In this document: piece after piece, positions 1-5,586 of the stretch
How the letters are laid out: each line of letters starts with the position of its first letter
Numbering within the stretch: the stretch's first letter is position 1
From: an uncultured Flavobacteriales bacterium
Lineage (GTDB): Bacteria > Bacteroidota > Bacteroidia > Flavobacteriales > CALTNV01
Reading direction: 5' to 3'
NCBI GenBank assembly: GCA_943845485.1
Contig: CALTNV010000148.1
Span: 1-6,379 of the forward strand
Length of the DNA stretch: 6,379 bases
The notes under the pieces: generated by a model
Seen by the model: only the letters and a program-made list of their open reading frames with translations
Database searches by the model: none
Told to the model about the DNA's origin: nothing
Position numbers and translations under genes: made by a program

Positions 1-968
1 CGATAAAACTCATTATTACTAACATTGCTAAAATTAGTAACATCAGAAGTCCCAGGAATTACATTCCAACTATTACCATCAGTAGACTTCTCCCACTTTA
101 AAACAGCACCTGTATAATCTAACAAAGTAAACTGTCCAGTTAAAGCAATATCACAAAACTGATTAAAACCATCTAAAAAACCAGCATCAGTTGTATCATT
201 GGAAAAAACAACAACTTCAACTTCGGAAACTTTAGAACAAAAGTCATTAAATAAAAAGGGTTTAAAAATTGTCGTATCAGTAAGTGAAGTATAACTGATA
301 GAAGAAGAATTTACTAATGTATCAACCCAAGTAATACCATTATCAATAGAATAAGACCAATTAGAGACTTGACCAGTAAAATCATTTAAGTTAATAGATC
401 CATTATTATAGTAAGAACAAACTGTGGTATCATTAGAAATAGAATTCACAACAGGTTTCGGATACATAGTTATCAAAACTGGTTCAGAATTTAACTGTTT
501 ACACAAAGAGCCATTTTGAATTGAAGCTCTAACGTAAGTATCTTGATATAGACTATCAAAAGGGTACTTTTTTAAAGTACTTTCATAACGCACCCAATTA
601 GTCAGATCATTTGAGTATTCCCAATAGTTAACATTACCAATAGAGTTTACTAATTGTAAATTACCATTATTAAAATACTCACATACCGTAGTATCTTTAG
701 ACACATAGCCGGTAAAAGTTGTATCAGATACTGCGACTTTAAAAGGCACATTAGAAGTATCCGTATCACAATAACCGTATTCACTACTTAAAATGGCACG
801 ATAAAAAGTGGTGTTTTGGAGATTAGTAAAGTTATATTCAACAGAATTAACCCCTGTAGAAACCCAAGTGTTTTGATCATCTTCTGAAAACTCCCAATTT
901 TCAATATTATAATTATAATTCTGCAATTCAATTGAACCAGAATTATCAAAAGCACAAACAGATGAATC
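1..968 (-). repeat. Tandem Ig-like protein modules, 88-91 residues each (three complete, one cut)
   Basis: Within the exported protein, four modules follow one another at about 968-696, 695-432, 431-168 and 167-1. The first Cys of each module is residue 142, 233, 321 and 409. The conserved Trp is residue 162, 253, 341 and 429. Both series give periods of 91, 88 and 88. The three complete modules carry a second Cys at 204, 293 and 381, which fits one disulfide per domain in the oxidising environment outside the inner membrane. Recurring motifs are SVC/TVC, NNG or NSG, a Trp about 20 residues after the Cys, and TTxY/F or DTYVR late in the module. The repeats are clear in protein but well diverged in DNA, so this is an old duplication rather than a recent DNA expansion. 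Confidence 0.85.
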
Positions 969-1379
969 TCCAATAATTTCACCCAATACGACAGGTTCAT
1001 CATTAATAACAGTTACAGAAACCAAATTATTACTTGGATCAGTGTCACCTGGTAGATTTATAAAAATATCAATCGTGTAAGTACCATAAGTAGACAAATC
1101 AGCAGGTGTAATAAATTGCAAATCATTTGCTGTTGAATTAATAAAATTCACTCCTGATTGCGTAATAGTATTACCTGAATTAATAGTGTATGAAACAGTA
1201 TAGGTAGAACCAATGATAAAATCACTTTTTTTTGAATTACCTATGTAAACAGAAATTTTTTCAGAACTAGATAATGAGCAACCATCGGTTGGATTTGTAA
1301 CAGAAATCACAAATAAATCTTGAGCATTTAAAAATGTAACACTAAGACAGAAAAAAAATAAGATTAAAATTCGTTTCAT
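1..1379 (-). CDS. Large exported repeat protein, probable surface adhesin or T9SS-type protein (partial, C-terminus off window)
   Basis: The frame opens with ATG at 1379 and stays open for 459 complete codons to the window edge, so the stop and the rest of the protein are missing. Residues 1-19 form a signal peptide: MKR, a hydrophobic run of Ile, Leu and Phe, then LNA before Gln20. Residues 21 to about 127 are a beta-rich domain with NPTDGC near residue 29, resembling CARDB-like domains of Bacteroidota exported proteins. From about residue 138 come tandem modules of 88-91 residues. Each has a DTTVC-type start, an N-N-G motif, a WxxS/W pair and a second Cys about 60 residues after the first. 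Such Ig-like modules are common in large cell-surface proteins of gliding Flavobacteriia; that comparison is from memory of the family. A role in adhesion or surface display is inferred. A C-terminal type IX sorting domain would be expected beyond the window but cannot be seen. The start is supported by the signal peptide and the promoter 28 bp upstream. It is separated from the ExbD operon by a terminator. Confidence 0.85.
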   Translation of the reverse strand, partial: MKRILILFFFCLSVTFLNAQDLFVISVTNPTDGCSLSSSEKISVYIGNSKKSDFIIGSTYTVSYTINSGNTITQSGVNFINSTANDLQFITPADLSTYGTYTIDIFINLPGDTDPSNNLVSVTVINDEPVVLGEIIGDSSVCAFDNSGSIELQNYNYNIENWEFSEDDQNTWVSTGVNSVEYNFTNLQNTTFYRAILSSEYGYCDTDTSNVPFKVAVSDTTFTGYVSKDTTVCEYFNNGNLQLVNSIGNVNYWEYSNDLTNWVRYESTLKKYPFDSLYQDTYVRASIQNGSLCKQLNSEPVLITMYPKPVVNSISNDTTVCSYYNNGSINLNDFTGQVSNWSYSIDNGITWVDTLVNSSSISYTSLTDTTIFKPFLFNDFCSKVSEVEVVVFSNDTTDAGFLDGFNQFCDIALTGQFTLLDYTGAVLKWEKSTDGNSWNVIPGTSDVTNFSNVSNNEFY

Positions 1380-1406
1380 TTAACAAAATTTATCATTGAT
1401 AACTAA

Positions 1407-1435
1407 CAAATATATAATAATAATTATAAAAACAA
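1407..1435 (-). promoter_or_regulatory. Bacteroidota-type promoter for the exported repeat protein
   Basis: On the minus strand TTG (1435-1433) is followed by an 18-bp spacer and TATATTTG (1414-1407). This is an exact match to the Bacteroidota housekeeping consensus TTG, 17-23 bp, TAnnTTTG. Transcription would start near 1400, leaving a leader of about 20 nt before the ATG at 1379. The TTG element lies in the T-rich tail of the preceding terminator. Confidence 0.75.
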
Positions 1436-1464
1436 AAGAAAGCCACTTAAAAAGTGGCTTTCTT
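1428..1464 (-). terminator. Intrinsic terminator of the exbB-exbD operon
   Basis: Positions 1464-1452 and 1448-1436 form a perfect 13-bp stem (arms AAGAAAGCCACTT and AAGTGGCTTTCTT) around a three-base loop. On the minus strand the stem is followed by TTGTTTTT. It lies about 20 bp after the stop of the last exbD gene, where an operon terminator is expected. The other strand has a much poorer T-tail (TACTTAATAA), so the signal is mainly for the leftward operon. Confidence 0.85.
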
Positions 1465-1483
1465 ACTTAATAATATAAAGATA

Positions 1484-1957
1484 TTAATACTCAATATTTT
1501 CTACCCTATCTGCAGAATAATTAATTTTTAGTGCATTAATTTCTCTTAATTCATTTTTTATTTGATTAACGGTTTTCATTTTAACCTTTACATCAATTTT
1601 CAGAGATGTTGTTACCAATCCTCTATCTCCCTCAGAACGTTCACTTAACTTCATATCTTTCCATTGACGAATTTCTATAGGGTTAAAATAAATTTGATCA
1701 TCTAACTGTATAACAGGGGACTTACCAAACTTAGATACATTAAGAGGTTGTCCTACATATATGTAATCAACTAAAGACTTTCTTTCAATTTTAATAACTT
1801 CTGTAGCTTCAGGTTTTTTTTGATCAACTTGAACTTCAACTTCTTTCATAGTTGTTGAAACCATAAAGAAGAACAAAAGCATAAATACAATATCAGGTAA
1901 AGCTGAAGTATTAACAGCTGGTTGTGATTTTTTACCGTTTTTTCTAAATTTTGACAT
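1484..1957 (-). CDS. exbD: ExbD/TolR-family biopolymer transporter, second copy in the operon
   Basis: This 157-residue protein is a proton-channel partner of ExbB and acts in the inner membrane. Residues 1-18 are a basic cytoplasmic tail (FRKNGKK). The single transmembrane helix at about 20-36 carries LPDIVFMLLFFFMV, with Asp22 at the position of the essential proton-carrying Asp of ExbD and TolR. The rest is periplasmic. It ends with the family's terminal helix-strand segment, including ELREINALKINYSADR at about 136-151, a form typical of Bacteroidota ExbD. Length is slightly above the usual 130-150 residues. It is the last gene of the motor operon, 14 bp after the other exbD and about 20 bp before a strong terminator. 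The two ExbDs share only the N-terminal helix layout and differ strongly in their periplasmic domains, so they are not a recent duplication. The pair may form a heterodimer in the ExbB pore; that is inferred. Confidence 0.93.
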   Translation of the reverse strand: MSKFRKNGKKSQPAVNTSALPDIVFMLLFFFMVSTTMKEVEVQVDQKKPEATEVIKIERKSLVDYIYVGQPLNVSKFGKSPVIQLDDQIYFNPIEIRQWKDMKLSERSEGDRGLVTTSLKIDVKVKMKTVNQIKNELREINALKINYSADRVENIEY

Positions 1958-1971
1958 AATTTATCTATTTA

Positions 1972-2655
1972 TCATTTAGAAGTATCTTTTGGTGGAGCTT
2001 CTGCAACACGCATAGGTACAATTTGTCTAACTGCCATTATTTTGATTTTATCACTAGGTTCATCATCCTTAAACTCGGAAAAATCTTTTTGCCAAACTGA
2101 CTGAGTTAATTCATTACGCAGTTCGTTAATAGCTCTTTGAATTTCATTTTGAACCTTTATATACATCTCATATGAAGTGTTATTATCACTTTTTAAAGAT
2201 ATCATAGCGTTATCAGGTAACTGGTTATAGTTACCAAAAAACTGAATAGCGTCTAATTTAGCATACCAAGAAGCTAAATCATTCTCTGTTGCTCCTAGAG
2301 ATTTCATTTCGTTAATCTTGTTTTTCACATAACTAGGAGTTATTGGAGATAATTCTGGTAAATCAGCTGAGTTTGTAGGGTTTAAATAAAACTCTTTAAC
2401 ACCTTCTGTTAACTGACTAATATCCATTAATTCATTTTCAACTAAAAGTTGATCATATTTATTTACCTTAACCTCATATACGTTACGTGCCTTAACAATA
2501 GGTGGTGTAACATTTTCTGGTGGTTTTTGCGGTAAGTTCCTATTAATCCCGGCATCAACATCCATTGTTGTAGTTACTAAGAAAAATATCAAAAGTAAAA
2601 ACGCAATATCTGCCATTGACCCAGCATTAATTTCAGGAATTTCTTTTCTTGCCAT
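1972..2655 (-). CDS. exbD: ExbD/TolR-family biopolymer transporter with enlarged periplasmic domain
   Basis: This 227-residue protein has the ExbD architecture. It has a short cytoplasmic tail (MARKEIPEINAGSMA) and one transmembrane helix at about 16-33 with Asp16 in the motif MADIAFLLLIFFLVTTT; Asp16 matches the proton-relay Asp of the family. A Pro-rich stretch (LPQKPPENVTPP, 41-52) precedes the periplasmic domain. The core fold resumes at AMISLKSDNNTSYEMYIKVQ (about 150-169) and its helix to about 184. Between them, residues 91-147 look like an insertion of some 55-60 residues that ordinary ExbD proteins of 130-150 residues lack. A tail of about 40 residues follows, ending in APPKDTSK. The gene starts 7 bp after the small membrane protein and ends 14 bp before the next exbD, so all are surely cotranscribed. 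The start is fixed by the conserved N-terminus. The role in powering TonB-type outer-membrane processes is from family knowledge; what the insertion does is unknown. Confidence 0.92.
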   Translation of the reverse strand: MARKEIPEINAGSMADIAFLLLIFFLVTTTMDVDAGINRNLPQKPPENVTPPIVKARNVYEVKVNKYDQLLVENELMDISQLTEGVKEFYLNPTNSADLPELSPITPSYVKNKINEMKSLGATENDLASWYAKLDAIQFFGNYNQLPDNAMISLKSDNNTSYEMYIKVQNEIQRAINELRNELTQSVWQKDFSEFKDDEPSDKIKIMAVRQIVPMRVAEAPPKDTSK

Positions 2656-2662
2656 AATTTAT

Positions 2663-3160
2663 TTATTTAATTACGTTAGAAACTTCAGCCCATATAATAG
2701 CTCCTATTGCTACAAAAAACAATATTAAAAAGCTATATATACCCATATCAACATTTGTAATTGTACTTGGAGATACAGATGCTAATAATTTTGGACTTGC
2801 ACCAGCAAGCTGGTCGTCAGCTAATAAATAAGAGATTAAAAAAACAACCACTAAAGCTAAGACACCATAAAGTACCGTCATATTTCCTTTAATATTATTA
2901 GCAAAATGGTAAATACCAAAAGCCAACACAAATATTACTGCTAGAAACAAAGCAACATAAGTGATATTTAAAGAAAAATTGATTACAGATACCGCAGAAC
3001 TTTCAGCTGACTTCATAGCTTCAACACTATCAAAATCAATAATGTTATAATCTGATGGATCACCGTTACCTATTATTAAAGCAAAACAAATTGCCCCTAC
3101 TACTATAAAAACTGTAGCAATAATCGTAGCAACTAATCCAATTTTTTTATTATCATTCAT
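2663..3160 (-). CDS. Small membrane protein of unknown function in the ExbB-ExbD operon
   Basis: I do not recognise a named family. The 165-residue protein is very hydrophobic, with four likely transmembrane helices at about 8-30, 64-86, 94-114 and 139-160. There is a short charged N-terminus (MNDNKK). A polar loop lies between helices 1 and 2 (about 31-60, with several Asp, Glu and Ser), a short loop with Lys91 follows helix 2, and an AGASPKLLASVSPS-type loop sits before helix 4. There is no cleavable signal peptide and no ExbB or ExbD motif. It lies 41 bp after exbB and 7 bp before the first exbD, so it is translated from the same message as the motor subunits. The position suggests an accessory or structural subunit of the ExbB-ExbD complex. 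That is inferred from context only. I recall similar uncharacterised genes between exbB and exbD in other Flavobacteriia, but cannot check it here. Confidence 0.85.
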   Translation of the reverse strand: MNDNKKIGLVATIIATVFIVVGAICFALIIGNGDPSDYNIIDFDSVEAMKSAESSAVSVINFSLNITYVALFLAVIFVLAFGIYHFANNIKGNMTVLYGVLALVVVFLISYLLADDQLAGASPKLLASVSPSTITNVDMGIYSFLILFFVAIGAIIWAEVSNVIK

Positions 3161-3201
3161 AATAAATTTATTTTTACTGTTAACAACAATTGGAAATACT
3201 C

Positions 3202-4026
3202 TTACTTAGTAATATTATTTTTTACTAAAATATCAACTAAAGAAATAGAAGCATCTTCCATTTTATTAACAATACTCTCTACTTTAGAAACGATATAGTT
3301 ATAAAACACTTGTAATACAATTGCTACTAATAAACCTGCAACAGTTGTTAATAAAGCTTGTTTGATACCTCCAGCAACTACAGTTGCAGAAATAGTACCA
3401 GCAGACTCAATATCATCAAAAGCAGAAATCATACCAATTACAGTACCTAAGAAACCTAACATCGGTGCTAAAGCGATAAATAAAGAAATCCAAGATAAGT
3501 TTTTCTCTAATAACCCCATTTGAACACCACCATAAGCAACAACTGATTTTTCAACCACATCAATACCTTCAGAAGATCTATCAAGACCTTGGTAAAATAT
3601 AGAAGCAATAGGTCCTCTTGTATTTCTACAAACTTCTTTAGCAGCATCTACACCACCAGCTTTAAGAGCAGACTCAACGTCAGCTAATAACTTTTTAGTG
3701 TTAGTAGTTGCCATATTTAAATATATAATACGTTCTATTGACAATGCTAAACCTAATATTAATGAAATTAATACTAAAGCCATAAACCCTGGTCCACCTT
3801 CAATAAACTTTTCTTTAATTTGAGCTTTTAAACTTTCGTTTACGACAGTTGTTTCACCACTAGAATCAGAAGTAACAACCTCTTCTTCAACAACCATTTC
3901 ATCAACTTCTACAACTTCTTCAGTTTGTACCATAGTATCAACTGCTTGATCATCTTGGGCTATAACATTTATTGACCCAAAAGTTAAAATTCCCGTAAGT
4001 GCTAATAGAGCAAAAAACTTTTTCAT
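3202..4026 (-). CDS. exbB: MotA/TolQ/ExbB-family proton channel protein
   Basis: This 274-residue protein is the channel-forming subunit of an ExbB-ExbD motor. Such motors use the proton gradient of the inner membrane to drive TonB-dependent outer-membrane transport or related work. Residues 1-23 form a signal-peptide-like segment (MKKFFALLALTGIL, ending VIA before Gln24). Residues 24-60 are strongly acidic and lack Lys or Arg. Transmembrane helix 1 is at about 79-102 (GFMALVLISLILGLALSIER). A cytoplasmic domain follows, then helix 2 at about 181-203 and helix 3 at about 223-245. Helix 2 has the family signature LAPMLGFLGTVIGMISAF (186-203), and helix 3 includes the conserved IKQALLTTVAGLLVAI. 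The family's N-terminus faces the periplasm, so the signal peptide and acidic segment agree with that topology. It is the first gene of the operon. I see no good TAnnTTTG promoter in the 85 bp before it (4027-4111), so it may be read through from the tRNA gene upstream or use a weak promoter. Confidence 0.95.
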   Translation of the reverse strand: MKKFFALLALTGILTFGSINVIAQDDQAVDTMVQTEEVVEVDEMVVEEEVVTSDSSGETTVVNESLKAQIKEKFIEGGPGFMALVLISLILGLALSIERIIYLNMATTNTKKLLADVESALKAGGVDAAKEVCRNTRGPIASIFYQGLDRSSEGIDVVEKSVVAYGGVQMGLLEKNLSWISLFIALAPMLGFLGTVIGMISAFDDIESAGTISATVVAGGIKQALLTTVAGLLVAIVLQVFYNYIVSKVESIVNKMEDASISLVDILVKNNITK

Positions 4027-4111
4027 TTTTCTATTTTAAATTATTATTTATTTTTATTTTTTGTGAAGATATAAATTTTTTTTAAACTAATATAGTATCT
4101 TAAAATCATTG

Positions 4112-4198
4112 TAGAGAGGATGGGATTCGAACCCACGGTCCCCTTTCGAGAAAACACGCTTTCCAGGCGTGCGCCTTAAACCACTCGGCCACCTCTCT
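4112..4198 (-). tRNA. tRNA-Ser (anticodon GGA)
   Basis: On the minus strand the acceptor arms AGAGAGG (4198-4192) and CCTCTCT (4119-4113) pair fully, with A at 4112 as discriminator. A D-arm with GCC and GGC arms follows. The anticodon stem CACGC/GCGTG encloses the loop CTGGAAA, with anticodon GGA at 4164-4162, reading UCC and UCU serine codons. The long variable arm has a short stem capped by GAAA, as expected for a class II tRNA such as tRNA-Ser. The T-arm holds TTCGAAT. CCA is not encoded. It sits between the 2-oxoglutarate dehydrogenase genes and exbB, in the same orientation as both. Confidence 0.95.
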
Positions 4199-4211
4199 TT
4201 ATAATAATTTT

Positions 4212-4239
4212 AAACGATAAAAAGTCATTTATATTTCAA
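4212..4239 (-). promoter_or_regulatory. Possible promoter of tRNA-Ser
   Basis: On the minus strand TTG (4239-4237) is followed by a 17-bp spacer and TATCGTTT (4219-4212), a degenerate match to TAnnTTTG. The element ends 13 bp before the tRNA 5' end, a workable distance for a short leader. The -7 box is imperfect, so this is only a candidate. It might also serve exbB by read-through. Confidence 0.3.
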
Positions 4240-4248
4240 GTTAAAAAG

Positions 4249-4280
4249 AAATTTAATTTTTGTTAACATCAATTAAATTT
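4249..4280 (-). terminator. Possible weak terminator after the 2-oxoglutarate dehydrogenase genes
   Basis: A perfect 10-bp inverted repeat pairs AAATTTAATT (4280-4271 on the minus strand) with AATTAAATTT (4258-4249) around a 12-base loop. On the minus strand it is followed by CTTTTT. It lies 16 bp after the E2 stop codon, where a terminator would be expected. The stem contains only A and T, so it would be weak, and such repeats arise easily by chance in AT-rich spacers. Confidence 0.35.
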
Positions 4281-4295
4281 ACATTTTTTAATCCG

Positions 4296-5558
4296 TTAAA
4301 ACCCTAACAATACTTCTACTGGATCTTTTGACCCAAATAACATTCTTTCAGGGTTTTCTAACATTTCTTTCACTTTCACTAAGAAACTTACTGATTCTTT
4401 ACCATCAATGATTCTATGATCATAAGAAAGTGCTAAATACATAATTGGACGTATTTCAACTTTCCCATTGATTGCCACAGGACGCTCAACAATATTATGC
4501 ATACCCAAAATAGCAGATTGTGGAGGATTGATAATAGGAGTTGACAACATAGATCCAAAAACCCCGCCATTAGTAATGGTAAATGAACCACCTTGCATTT
4601 CTTCTACGGTTAATTTACCATCTCTTGCTTTTAAAGCCAAACGTTTAATTTCAGCTTCAATTTCAGCTAAAGACATTTGTTCTGCATTTCTAACAACAGG
4701 AACCATTAATCCCTTAGGAGAAGAAACTGCCACACCTATATCAGCATAATCAAACATCATCATCTCTTTACCTTCAATTTGAGAATTGACTTGAGGAAAT
4801 AAATTTAATGCCTCTGTTACTGCTTTTGTAAAAAAAGACATAAAACCAAGGTTTACATCATGAAACTCTGCAAATTTCTTTTTATACTTTTTTCTTAAGT
4901 CCATGATTGGTTTCATATCTACCTCATTAAAAGTAGTAAGCATTGCTGTATCGTTTTTAACAGAAACCAGTCTTTCAGCAATTTTTCTTCGCATCATAGA
5001 CATTTTCTTGAACTCAACATCTCTTGTTCCACCCCATCCAGCAGCAGAAGAAACAGCAGTAGGAAATCCAGCAGCTAAAGCATCAACAACATCTTGTTTA
5101 GTTATTCTTCCATCTTTACCTGTACCAGAAACTTGAGAAGAAGAAACATTATTTTCATCCATTATTTTCTTTGCAGAAACACTTGGATGACCCGTAGCAT
5201 ATGATTCTTTTTTAGATTCAACAACAGGATTAACAACTTCTTTTTCTGGAGATACTTCAGTCTGCACTTCAGCATTATCAGATTCAGTTTCTACATTTTC
5301 AAAACCAGCAGGTTTTTCAGCTGATGTATCAATTAAACAAACTACCTCACCAACTGCAACAGCATCCCCATCTTCAGCTTTAAGAGTAATAATTCCACTT
5401 GCTTCAGCTGGTAATTCTAAAGTAGCTTTATCAGAATCTACTTCTGCAATTGCTTGATCTTTTTCTACATAATCTCCGTCTTCAACTAACCAAGTAGCTA
5501 TTTCTACTTCTGTAATTGATTCACCTGGACTAGGTACTTTCATTTCAAGTACTGACAT
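4296..5558 (-). CDS. odhB: Dihydrolipoyllysine-residue succinyltransferase, E2 of 2-oxoglutarate dehydrogenase
   Basis: This 420-residue protein is the E2 core of the 2-oxoglutarate dehydrogenase complex. It moves the succinyl group from E1 to CoA through a lipoyl arm, in the TCA cycle in the cytoplasm. The lipoyl domain is residues 2-76, with the lipoylation site Lys44 in [13 protein letters not shown]. An acidic linker rich in Glu and Val spans about 80-120. The peripheral subunit-binding domain is about 124-160 ([15 protein letters not shown] and [13 protein letters not shown]). The acyltransferase domain runs from about 184 to the end. It has [20 protein letters not shown] and the active-site motif [10 protein letters not shown] with His381 and Asp385. 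Length and domain order match SucB proteins (about 405 residues). A single lipoyl domain and the E1 gene directly upstream distinguish it from pyruvate dehydrogenase E2. The 28-bp gap after E1 implies one operon. The E3 gene is not in the window, as is common because E3 is shared. Confidence 0.97.
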   Translation of the reverse strand: MSVLEMKVPSPGESITEVEIATWLVEDGDYVEKDQAIAEVDSDKATLELPAEASGIITLKAEDGDAVAVGEVVCLIDTSAEKPAGFENVETESDNAEVQTEVSPEKEVVNPVVESKKESYATGHPSVSAKKIMDENNVSSSQVSGTGKDGRITKQDVVDALAAGFPTAVSSAAGWGGTRDVEFKKMSMMRRKIAERLVSVKNDTAMLTTFNEVDMKPIMDLRKKYKKKFAEFHDVNLGFMSFFTKAVTEALNLFPQVNSQIEGKEMMMFDYADIGVAVSSPKGLMVPVVRNAEQMSLAEIEAEIKRLALKARDGKLTVEEMQGGSFTITNGGVFGSMLSTPIINPPQSAILGMHNIVERPVAINGKVEIRPIMYLALSYDHRIIDGKESVSFLVKVKEMLENPERMLFGSKDPVEVLLGF

Positions 5559-5586
5559 GATATATTTTTTTATATTCTTATTAATA

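Noticed and set aside
1..968. DNA-level tandem repeat or CRISPR-like array in the left part of the window
   Set aside because: The periodicity of about 264-273 bp is in the protein only. The DNA copies are strongly diverged and continuous with an open reading frame, with no short identical repeats or spacers.
788..1003. An open frame of 71 codons on the minus strand
   Set aside because: It lies in another frame inside the long exported repeat protein, whose frame has a signal peptide and regular protein repeats. The small frame has only a low-complexity Ile/Leu-rich product.
4087..4098. TATATTAG as a -7 promoter box for exbB
   Set aside because: It deviates from TAnnTTTG at one of the key T positions and has no TTG at 17-23 bp upstream; that stretch is the 3' end of the tRNA gene.
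4468..4749. An open frame of 93 codons on the plus strand
   Set aside because: It is antisense to the strongly conserved catalytic domain of the E2 gene and has no recognisable product.
4903..5136. An open frame of 77 codons on the plus strand
   Set aside because: It is antisense to the subunit-binding and linker part of the E2 gene, with no independent coding signal.
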